Assembly (NCBI GenBank): GCA_024225195.1
Contig: JAAEMV010000680.1
Span: 1-34,700, forward strand
Direction of reading: 5' to 3'
From: Planctomycetaceae bacterium
Lineage (GTDB): Bacteria; Planctomycetota; Planctomycetia; Pirellulales; Pirellulaceae
DNA: 34,700 bases
Made by a program: the position numbers and the translations under genes. The notes beneath the pieces are model-generated. The model had not been told where the DNA came from and searched no databases. It worked only from the letters and a program-made list of their open reading frames with translations. Of the stretch, positions 1-8,048 are shown one piece after another. Each line of letters starts with the position of its first letter. Position 1 is the stretch's first letter.

Positions 1-1226
1 CATTCTTGAACCGAAGAATCGGCAGCGATGTAGTTTCGGATTTTGAAAAAGTAGCCATCGACCTGCACCAATTGGTTTACGTCAATGAATTCATTGCCAA
101 GTTCAGGGAAGCTCGCCGGAATATTTTGGCAGTAAACACAATACGGGCCAAGTTTGGATTCTCGGGGGCGAACCCACAGAATGTAGTAGTGGTCGATCCC
201 CAGAGCGGTGTCTGCGGGTAATTTCTTTTTTCGCGCTGATCGAACCCAGCCTTCGATGGCAATTGGTTTTCCGCGGTATATATCGGGTTGTCCCATGAGT
301 TCGATTCGATTGACGGAAGTCGCGTTGCTTAAATCAGCATCGGTGTCTGTTGGCGAAATGACCTTCTCCCAGGTGCGAATCCAGCTGCCCGAATCGCCCG
401 TCCAACCAAGCGAGGTGTGGTCTTGTACTTGTAGAAGTAAAAGGTCGTCAATCACCGCTTGTAATCGAATGATCGCATTTTGCTGGCTCAGTGTCGTGTC
501 TCTACCTGAGGACGATTCTGACAATGCGGGGAAGATCTTGTCGGCCCAGATATTCTGCGACTCGTTTAGCTGATTCAGAAGAACTATTTTTTCGGGTGTT
601 CCATCGGTTGCAACGGCGAGTTCATCAAATAGGGACTGCTCAAAGGAATCGTGTTTTTGTTTGATCAATTGAACGATGCGTTTAGTTTCGGCCTGTTGGT
701 CTGTGGGAGTCGTGATCCCATTTCGAATTCGAGAAATTAGTTTAAGAAAGCAAGTTTGTGAATCGGGAGAAAATTTGCGGAACATTTCTTCCCAGAATTG
801 AACGGCAGCAGTCGGGTAATCCCCTTGGTAGGTCCCGACGACGACCGACTTGGGTTGGCCTGCCGTGGGGCTGACTGAAAATGTTGAATTCGATTTTTTC
901 AGATTTGAGTTGTTGGGAGGGGCAGTTCGATTTGGAAGCGGACTCCCAACTCCAGCGTTATTTTCGAATTCGACTTTGGCTGAGGGTGCATCTGCATTGT
1001 TGTCTAATTCGATTGTTTTGACTGAGGTAGGCGGTTGATCAAACCCCATCCATTCCCAACGTTCAGGCTTTCCCGCTTCGTTCATTGCGACGATGATCAA
1101 GATCAGCATAGAGAAAAGCATCAAAAGCCTTGTCCGAATCGCCTTTGAGGTTTTGTCAATTGGCGGCACAATCGAATCAGGGCGAGTCACTTGCTTGTCC
1201 TCTCCAGAAGATTGGTCGAATCTCAT
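1..1226 (-). CDS. Partial CDS (runs off left edge): membrane-anchored hypothetical protein with N-terminal TM segment and a C-terminal region containing CxxC (YCVYCQNIP)
   Basis: Manual reverse-strand reading from ATG at 1226 stays open to position 1: MRFDQSSGEDKQVTRPDSIVPPIDKTSKAIRTRLLMLFSMLILIIVAMNEAGKPERWEWMGFDQPP...IAIEGWVRSARKKKLPADTALGIDHYYILWVRPRESKLGPYCVYCQNIPASFPELGNEFIDVNQLVQVDGYFFKIRNYIAADSSVQE. Absent from the ORF track because no stop lies within the window. Confidence 0.85.
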   Translation of the reverse strand, partial: MRFDQSSGEDKQVTRPDSIVPPIDKTSKAIRTRLLMLFSMLILIIVAMNEAGKPERWEWMGFDQPPTSVKTIELDNNADAPSAKVEFENNAGVGSPLPNRTAPPNNSNLKKSNSTFSVSPTAGQPKSVVVGTYQGDYPTAAVQFWEEMFRKFSPDSQTCFLKLISRIRNGITTPTDQQAETKRIVQLIKQKHDSFEQSLFDELAVATDGTPEKIVLLNQLNESQNIWADKIFPALSESSSGRDTTLSQQNAIIRLQAVIDDLLLLQVQDHTSLGWTGDSGSWIRTWEKVISPTDTDADLSNATSVNRIELMGQPDIYRGKPIAIEGWVRSARKKKLPADTALGIDHYYILWVRPRESKLGPYCVYCQNIPASFPELGNEFIDVNQLVQVDGYFFKIRNYIAADSSVQE

Positions 1227-1717
1227 CGATTTGCCTTGTTAGTTGAGAGTTTTACAATAATTAATGATTCGGTCAGGAAAGCCGCAGCTTGGCGATGCCA
1301 ACGGATTAAATTATTGCAAAAATTCATGGTCCGAGAAGGTGGACATGGAGCAGATGTTGTTTTTGGTAAACGGATTGGTGCTTCGAATCGACAACACTTA
1401 AGAACGATAAACCCGTAGCGACCCCAATCTTTGGATCGACATTGTCCGAAAAATTGAAATCTGACTACTGAATTGTTTGATTTTGCGTGTGAATTGTCGA
1501 CGATTAGGGTTGGAAGCAAGCTAAGCGGTGCTTGAGAGTGACTCCGTTTGTTATGAGGTACATTCATTGTTGTTTGCAGAATGGCAACTTCGTATGATTG
1601 CTTCGTGACGTTAAGTAGTAGAAACTAGAGTTCCCGTTTGGTGGCATTGGTGATTCATCGGGTGTTTCGATTTGTAACTGGTTAAATTATAGCCAACTAA
1701 TTTAAGGATTTCGGGCT

Positions 1718-4700
1718 GTGAAGAGAATTGCGTTACCTGTGAAGAGCATTGCGTTGATTGTCGTAATTGTGACGGGATTCTTTAGTTCGGCGGGGCGTGC
1801 GGATGAACCCGCGCAAGCATTTTTAAATGCCCTTCGTGATAATAATTATTACGATGTCGCGATCGACTACCTTGAGGGGTTGAAAAATAGCAATGCGATC
1901 TCCAAAGAGTTCAAAGATGCGTTGCCGTTTGAGATGGCTCAAACATTGATTGGAAGCACTGCTCGGATGCGAGATCTTGCCTCGGTCGAGTCGCGTCTAG
2001 ATCAAGCACAGCAATTGTTGACCAACTATGCCGCCAACAACCAATCACTCGAAGTCTCCGCAAAGACGTTGCATTACCAAGGTAATCTTCTCTATCGCCG
2101 CTCCAATATCTATTTGAAGCAATCGGAATCGGATCGCTTAACATCAGCCGAACGTGAAGTGTTGTTTGGCAAGGCAAGAGAGAATTTAAAAGGAGCACTT
2201 GCGAGTTACCAAAAAGCGAGGAAGCAAGTTCGCCGTTTGATCGATCCTCAGAGTGAAGATGCAATTCAAATTGACCCGGAGGATCCGACAACGCTGCGCC
2301 GTCGAGACCAGTTCCAGGCGACTTACACCCAGGTGCGTGTGAGTATCCCCAAGGTAACCGAGCAACTTGCCGATACCTATCTGGAAAGTGATGATGAACA
2401 GAAGAAGCTTTTGGTAGAAGCACGAGATGAATATGAAAAGGTGTGGGAGGCCTATCCCAAATTTATTGCCGGCCTTAAATCTTGCGTTTATGCCGCACGT
2501 TGTAGTCACAAGCTTGGGGAAAACAAGAAAGCCTTAGACTTACTAAGTGAAGTGTTTATTCTTGGCGACAACAGTGTTCTTAAACCGATCAAATTAGAAT
2601 CGTTTCTGTTGGCATCGGATTGTTGGGCGGCCTCCAAGAAATATCCTTATAAGCAGGTCATTGAAATTCTCGAGCCTGCAGTTAATTCGTTGAATAAAGT
2701 CGAAGTGCGGCAGCAGGATTGGTTGAGAGTCCAGTTGGAGTACTCGATTGCGAAGCACAAAAAGGCCGAAGAAGTAAAGGCTGCTGGCGGTCCTCGGGCA
2801 ACGAGTGATTCAAACCGAATCGACCGGGCGGCGGCTAAAGTTCTTCGCAATGTAGCTCGTGTCGCAAGCCCCTATCGTGACCGCGCGAAAGAGTTACTTG
2901 CGGAGTGGAATGTCAATTTCTCCGAAGTTGCTGAAGGAGAGGCAGGTCCTCCCGGGTCATTTGATGACGCTCGGCAAAAGGGAAAAGACTTTGTGACAGA
3001 CCTTGAGTCCTTCGTGGGCGAAGCAAGCTCAGCTCGCAAGAAAGCAGCTGCTGCTGAGGGAATCGCAAAGGTCGAGCTGGAGGCAAAATACAAGGAGGCG
3101 GCTGAGGCTGCGTTGCAGCAGAGTGCTGAGGCGCTGGGAATGTTTGATCTGGCGTTGCAGTTGGCTGACAAATCCACGTTGCGAGCTGACATTAATAATG
3201 TGCGTTATCTACAGTGCTATTGTTACTTTGCAACTGAGCGGTACATCGAATCAGCATTGATTGGCGAGTTCCTGCTCAAGAAGTATCCGAATGTCGATGG
3301 CACGCGATCGGCGATGACTTTGATGATTCAAAGCTATTCGATTTTGCTGGACAAAGCCGCTGAAAGCGACAAAGAGTTTGAGCGATCAAGGCTGAACGAC
3401 GCGTGTGATGCTGTTTTGCGACGTTGGCCGGGAACAACCGAAGCCGGGGTCGCTGCCAGTACCATGACTCGGTTAGCGCTGAACGACAAGAATTTTGACA
3501 GCGCGAGGAAGTATTTCTCTCAGATTCCTAAGGATGCGGTGTACCAACCGATCATGAGCATCAAGTTAGGGCAGCGGCTCTGGTTTGACTATAAAGCCAA
3601 GGCAAGAGTGGCAGGGGCAGATCCACAGCAGCTAAAATTGCTCATGGACGAAGCCACGCAATTGATGGCGGACGGAGTGAATCAGACTTTGTTCGATGAG
3701 CTTAATTATGAAGTTGCCTTGGGAGCCTTGTTACTGGTCGATGCGAGATTGAAGTCAGGAGAGGTTGATAAAGCGATTGATCGTCTTGAGTCTAAAGAGA
3801 TTGCACCGTTGGATCTTTTAAAGCAGCAGCACCCTTCGATTACTGGAACGGAGACGGGTGAGATTTATCGCCGTGAGGTTTATAAAACAGCGATTAAGGC
3901 ATATCTTGCGGCGATGAAAGAGGCGGACGATCAGCAACAGTGGATTGACAAATCCCGTGGTATAATTGATGCAATGAAAGCTGACATCAAGGGGAGTAAT
4001 GATCCGAAAGATGCGGCACGAGTTGCGGCGATTTACCAGCTAATAGCGATCCAGCTCAAAGAACAGTTTCAGTTACTGAAAGAACCTGAAAAGAAGCTGA
4101 AATTCGCTAATTCACTGTCAGGTTTCTTGAGCGGCATTCAATCCGAATCGAATGATTCTAAAACTATCTTGTGGGCCGGTTCTACGCTGCTTTCGGTTGC
4201 AGATTCATTGGCACAATCAGGGTTAGATGATTCGTCGAAAGCGATGGCCAAAGAAGCTCAGGTGGCGCTGACCCGGGCTCAGGAAATGGGGTTTGCCGGT
4301 GATCCCAAGGAAGCGGTCATGGTCGCTGAGTTGAAGCGCCAGCGAGCACTTGCCTCTCGGCGAAGTGGTAACTTTGAATCCGCAATGAACGAGTTTTTAG
4401 AAATACTTAAAGCGTCTCCGAACTCGTTGAATGTCCAAATTGATTCGGCTGAGACGTTGCAAATGTGGGCCAAGGTTGGGAAGAATCAAAAGCGATACAT
4501 TGAGGCAGTCAAAGGCCGAGATCCTTACAAGAACCCCAAAACAAAGCGAACTCAAAAGCGTATTTGGGGATGGGAGAAGATTGCTCTGGCGACGCGTAGT
4601 AATGAGAAGTTCCGCAGCACTTTTTACAACGCCCTTTACCATGTTGTCGAATGTCGACTTGAGTACGGGATCCTTGCCGGAAATCAATCTGCTATTAAGG

Positions 4701-4816
4701 CTGCGGGCAGCGAAATTGCCAAGGAAAGAAAGCGAGATGCTACCTTTAGCGGTAACGAGATGTGGAAGCAAAAGTTTTCTGAATTGGAAGCAAGAGTACA
4801 GCAGAACATCAACTAG
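1718..4816 (+). CDS. Large secreted tetratricopeptide/alpha-solenoid repeat protein (1032 aa), GTG start, signal peptide
   Basis: Long ORF; N-terminus MKRIALPVKSIALIVVIVTGFFSSAGRADEP looks like a signal peptide; repeated helical TPR-like segments; purine-rich AAGGA about 10 nt upstream of GTG at 1718; followed by a second TPR gene and exbB/exbD genes on the same strand. Confidence 0.9.
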   Translation: MKRIALPVKSIALIVVIVTGFFSSAGRADEPAQAFLNALRDNNYYDVAIDYLEGLKNSNAISKEFKDALPFEMAQTLIGSTARMRDLASVESRLDQAQQLLTNYAANNQSLEVSAKTLHYQGNLLYRRSNIYLKQSESDRLTSAEREVLFGKARENLKGALASYQKARKQVRRLIDPQSEDAIQIDPEDPTTLRRRDQFQATYTQVRVSIPKVTEQLADTYLESDDEQKKLLVEARDEYEKVWEAYPKFIAGLKSCVYAARCSHKLGENKKALDLLSEVFILGDNSVLKPIKLESFLLASDCWAASKKYPYKQVIEILEPAVNSLNKVEVRQQDWLRVQLEYSIAKHKKAEEVKAAGGPRATSDSNRIDRAAAKVLRNVARVASPYRDRAKELLAEWNVNFSEVAEGEAGPPGSFDDARQKGKDFVTDLESFVGEASSARKKAAAAEGIAKVELEAKYKEAAEAALQQSAEALGMFDLALQLADKSTLRADINNVRYLQCYCYFATERYIESALIGEFLLKKYPNVDGTRSAMTLMIQSYSILLDKAAESDKEFERSRLNDACDAVLRRWPGTTEAGVAASTMTRLALNDKNFDSARKYFSQIPKDAVYQPIMSIKLGQRLWFDYKAKARVAGADPQQLKLLMDEATQLMADGVNQTLFDELNYEVALGALLLVDARLKSGEVDKAIDRLESKEIAPLDLLKQQHPSITGTETGEIYRREVYKTAIKAYLAAMKEADDQQQWIDKSRGIIDAMKADIKGSNDPKDAARVAAIYQLIAIQLKEQFQLLKEPEKKLKFANSLSGFLSGIQSESNDSKTILWAGSTLLSVADSLAQSGLDDSSKAMAKEAQVALTRAQEMGFAGDPKEAVMVAELKRQRALASRRSGNFESAMNEFLEILKASPNSLNVQIDSAETLQMWAKVGKNQKRYIEAVKGRDPYKNPKTKRTQKRIWGWEKIALATRSNEKFRSTFYNALYHVVECRLEYGILAGNQSAIKAAGSEIAKERKRDATFSGNEMWKQKFSELEARVQQNIN

Positions 4817-4888
4817 TGTTTTTGAAGAGTGCCCTGCGGTTTCCGTGGGTGAAAAGAACGATAAGAAATTCGAGGTCAGAGTTTTTCA

Positions 4889-5953
4889 ATGAAGCAAATT
4901 AAAAAGACGATCGTTAGTCGAATTAAATTGATCCTTGTGGTCTTCCTGTTTGTGGGAGCCGTAAACATTGCTGATAGTCAGCGACTATCAGCTCAAGATG
5001 GCGTTTATCAATTTAAAGCGTCTGGCGGCAATTCAAAAACTAGTGGGAAGATTGAGAAGATATCGCCCGATGGTGTGACCATTGCCGGTAAACTCGTGCC
5101 GGCGAGCAAAATCGATCGGGTTTCGTTTTCAAGGGAACCTAGCGATATTAATCGAGCCAGAGATCAGATGGAAACCGGACGGTATTCCGATGCAATTGAG
5201 TCGCTGGGGAAAATTGATGCGACGAAGGTGACGCCACAAATGAAGGCAGAGGTCGACTTTATCCGAGCTTTTTCAATGGCCCAAAATTCACTTCGTGGAG
5301 GCGGCACGACGCCTCAAGAGGCGGGGGGAGTGGTGGCTACGTTTATCAGCGAGCATCCGACGAGTTGGCATCTTTACCCGGCAATCGAACAGTTGGGGAA
5401 ATTGTATTTCGCAATTGATCGAACTGATTTAGCGATGGGACAGTTTGCCAAACTAAGTCAATCCTCGTGGCCAAAGTATCAGCTGAATGGCACGCTTCAG
5501 TTGGGAATGTTAACAATGGACAACGCCGCCGATGCAAACGCGGCGTTCGATACGATTCTCAATAACAATTCTAATGACGACGTGACGCAACTTTACAAAT
5601 TGCTTGCCAAATGCGAAAAGGCACGCGTTGCAGGAATGGGGGGCGATGCCGCCGGCGGTCTTTCTGAACTAAATAAAATGATTGCGACGGAAAACTCGGA
5701 TAACAAATTGTTGTTTGCCCATCTTTACAATGCTTTGGGTGCTGTCCATCAAAAGAATTCGAATTGGAAAGAGGCGAGAACAGCCTATCTTCACACGGAT
5801 CTATTGTTTGCAACCGAGGCCGAGCTACATGCAGAGGCTTTGTTTCATTTGTCTAAGATTTGGGCTCAATTGGATGAAACCGATCGAGCGGCAACTGCGC
5901 GAGACACACTTAAGTCTCGATATCGCAACTCTTATTGGGCGGGAAAATTATAA
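4889..5953 (+). CDS. Secreted TPR-repeat protein (354 aa)
   Basis: Signal-like N-terminus MKQIKKTIVSRIKLILVVFLFVGAVNIADSQRLSAQ; TPR-like repeats (ARDQMETGRYSDAIESLGKI, LYNALGAVHQKNSNWKEARTAYLHTDLLF). Confidence 0.88.
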   Translation: MKQIKKTIVSRIKLILVVFLFVGAVNIADSQRLSAQDGVYQFKASGGNSKTSGKIEKISPDGVTIAGKLVPASKIDRVSFSREPSDINRARDQMETGRYSDAIESLGKIDATKVTPQMKAEVDFIRAFSMAQNSLRGGGTTPQEAGGVVATFISEHPTSWHLYPAIEQLGKLYFAIDRTDLAMGQFAKLSQSSWPKYQLNGTLQLGMLTMDNAADANAAFDTILNNNSNDDVTQLYKLLAKCEKARVAGMGGDAAGGLSELNKMIATENSDNKLLFAHLYNALGAVHQKNSNWKEARTAYLHTDLLFATEAELHAEALFHLSKIWAQLDETDRAATARDTLKSRYRNSYWAGKL

Positions 5954-6057
5954 AGCCCTAATTGGCGAGGGCTTAGCTCGTTTTGTGTGATATACTTAGC
6001 ACAACTGAGTTACCACATCAGACCTTTCATTGACATGATTTTTGGAGATAGGACGCT

Positions 6058-6897
6058 ATGCAGTTTATTAAGGGGTCGAAAGCCAGTCGTGGTGTCCTAG
6101 CTTGGATGCCCCAGGTACTACTTTTTTCGATCGTATTTTCGGTATTCGCGTTTCAACCGCTATTGTCCGTTTCGTCGTCACAGGTGTTTGCTCAGGACGT
6201 ACCTGCGCCAGCCGCTGACGCTCCCGCCCCTGAGGCGGCTGCAGCGAAACCGGCGCCAGCAGAGGAATCGCTCCTGGGTTGGTTAACGGATTCGTTAGGC
6301 TGGACCTACATTCTTGTCTTCCTTTCACTGTCGTTCATTTTGGTCGCCTTGTTCATTATGAACTTGCTGTCGGCAAGACGAGAGTATGTTTGTCCTCAAC
6401 ATTTAATTGACGGGTTTGAAGCACATCTCGAGGAGAAGCAATACCAGGAAGCCTATGAGTTAGCCAAGACAGACGAATCGTTCCTAGGGAACGTTCTCTC
6501 AGCTGGACTGGCAAAGCTTTCAAGTAGTTACTCGGCTTCGGTTGCAGCAATGCAAGAAGTTGGGGCCGATGAAAACATGAAACTGGATCACCGTTTGAGT
6601 TATCTGGCCTTGATCGGAACGATTAGCCCCATGATTGGTCTTTTTGGAACGGTTCATGGAATGATTAACTCTTTTTATGTGATTGCCAATGGCGGCGGTA
6701 CACCCGATCCTAACAAGCTTGCCGAAGGTATCTCAACTGCTTTGTTGACGACCTTGATTGGACTGGCGATCGCGATTCCGGCGATTGCTGCCTACAATAT
6801 TCTGCGAAATAGAGTTCAGCGACTTGTGCTCGAAGTTGGGATCACAAGTGAAAATTTGATGGGTCGATTCGAAAAAGTTGGAAAGAAAAAAGACTAG
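6058..6897 (+). CDS. MotA/TolQ/ExbB proton-channel family protein with N-terminal signal-like segment and Ala/Pro-rich linker
   Basis: Characteristic TolQ/ExbB region: LSYLALIGTISPMIGLFGTVHGMINSFYVIA...LAEGISTALLTTLIGLAIAIPAIAAYNILRNRV; followed by two ExbD genes. Confidence 0.95.
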   Translation: MQFIKGSKASRGVLAWMPQVLLFSIVFSVFAFQPLLSVSSSQVFAQDVPAPAADAPAPEAAAAKPAPAEESLLGWLTDSLGWTYILVFLSLSFILVALFIMNLLSARREYVCPQHLIDGFEAHLEEKQYQEAYELAKTDESFLGNVLSAGLAKLSSSYSASVAAMQEVGADENMKLDHRLSYLALIGTISPMIGLFGTVHGMINSFYVIANGGGTPDPNKLAEGISTALLTTLIGLAIAIPAIAAYNILRNRVQRLVLEVGITSENLMGRFEKVGKKKD

Positions 6898-6929
6898 TCT
6901 GATTCCTTTTCTGTTTTTTTGGTGGTGCC

Positions 6930-7370
6930 ATGAGATTATTTAAGAAAAAAAGTACTGAGATTCTTGAAGGCGATTTAACGCCCATGATCGATATGACTTT
7001 TCAGTTGATCGCATTTTTCATGCTTCTGATTAACTTTTCGGAAGTGGATCGAGCTGAAGAGATCCTACTGCCGAGCAGTGTGCTTGCAGTTCCGCCAGTC
7101 GTTCGTCCGGACTACCAAATTATTTTGAATTTGGAGCCAAATGGCGTAGTGGTTTTCGAGGGTCAAAAGAATGGGATTGATTTGCTGAACCCGTTGTTGT
7201 CACGCCAGGTTGACGCGGCTGCACGAGAAGGCATTCGCGACCCTGCTGACATCGCCGTGATCATTCGGTCGCATGAAGATACTCCGACAGGAGTCGTTCA
7301 AGAGTTGATGGCAAAGTGTCAGGAATCTGAACTGCAGAGCTTTAGTCTGCGCGTCAAAAATCAAAAGTAA
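6930..7370 (+). CDS. ExbD/TolR family biopolymer transport protein (first copy)
   Basis: GDLTPMIDMTFQLIAFFMLLINF N-terminal TM with the conserved channel Asp; 146 aa; directly downstream of exbB-like gene. Confidence 0.93.
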   Translation: MRLFKKKSTEILEGDLTPMIDMTFQLIAFFMLLINFSEVDRAEEILLPSSVLAVPPVVRPDYQIILNLEPNGVVVFEGQKNGIDLLNPLLSRQVDAAAREGIRDPADIAVIIRSHEDTPTGVVQELMAKCQESELQSFSLRVKNQK

Positions 7371-7387
7371 ACCAGTAGAGTACGTCC

Positions 7388-7876
7388 ATGCAGATGTCAA
7401 TTTCGGAACCGGAAGAAATCAAAATCAACATGACCGCGATGATTGATATCGTGTTCCAGTTGCTTGTTTTCTTTATCATGACATTCAAAGTTGTGGCGAT
7501 GGAAGGCGACTTTAACATCAAGATGCCACTCGCCTCTGAATCCGCCGATTCGCTTGATGAAGAGTTGCCCGACCTAATTACGGTGCGACTTGAAGCCGGT
7601 GAGAATGGAAACATTTCGAGCATCATTGTTGATGACAGCGAAACGCTCCGAGAAGCAACAATGTTTCCGGATCTTACGAACATCGTTGAAGAACGGTTGG
7701 CGGCTGAAGGGAATCCAGAGCAGGACTCTGAAACAGAAGTTGAGTTCGATATCGATTACAATTTGAAGTATTTGTATACGGTAAAGGCGATCGGAGCAGT
7801 TTCTGGGAGAGCATTGCCAGACGGTAAGATGAAAACGTTGATCAAAAAAGTCAAATTCAAAGACGTTGGGAATTGA
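7388..7876 (+). CDS. ExbD/TolR family biopolymer transport protein (second copy)
   Basis: INMTAMIDIVFQLLVFFIMTFKVVAMEGDFNIKMP with conserved Asp; 18 bp after the first exbD-like gene. Confidence 0.93.
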   Translation: MQMSISEPEEIKINMTAMIDIVFQLLVFFIMTFKVVAMEGDFNIKMPLASESADSLDEELPDLITVRLEAGENGNISSIIVDDSETLREATMFPDLTNIVEERLAAEGNPEQDSETEVEFDIDYNLKYLYTVKAIGAVSGRALPDGKMKTLIKKVKFKDVGN

Positions 7877-7998
7877 TTTTGAGCCAGACTAGGCCGATTC
7901 CCAATGCTGTCTCGGCTGGTTTCGGGGTTATGTCGTTTGGGTAGCCTATGCCACCGCAAAATCGCTCTTTTTTATTCCACTGCGATGTTTGTCAAAAG

Positions 7999-8034
7999 CA
8001 AAGCCGAAAATACCAATAGGTGTTTTCGGCTTTG
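7999..8034 (+). terminator. Rho-independent terminator for the TPR/exbBD cluster
   Basis: Perfect 12-bp stem caaagccgaaaa (7999-8010) / ttttcggctttg (8023-8034), 12-nt loop, followed by ttttt (8035-8039). Confidence 0.8.
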
Positions 8035-8048
8035 TTTTTGTTTGTGAA

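Noticed and set aside
208-573. 121-aa plus-strand ORF
   Set aside because: Antisense to the open minus-strand CDS (1-1226), whose protein reads more naturally.
1223-1567. 114-aa minus-strand ORF in the gap before the TPR gene
   Set aside because: No family character or coherent hydrophobic pattern; overlaps another short ORF (1191-1418) and the start of the left-edge gene. Likely non-coding.
1911-2423. 170-aa minus-strand ORF
   Set aside because: Entirely antisense to the strong 1032-aa TPR gene, with random-looking composition.
5953-5974. 7-bp hairpin aagccct/agggctt after the second TPR gene
   Set aside because: Short stem without an immediate T-run; too weak to call a terminator, though it could be an attenuator before exbB.
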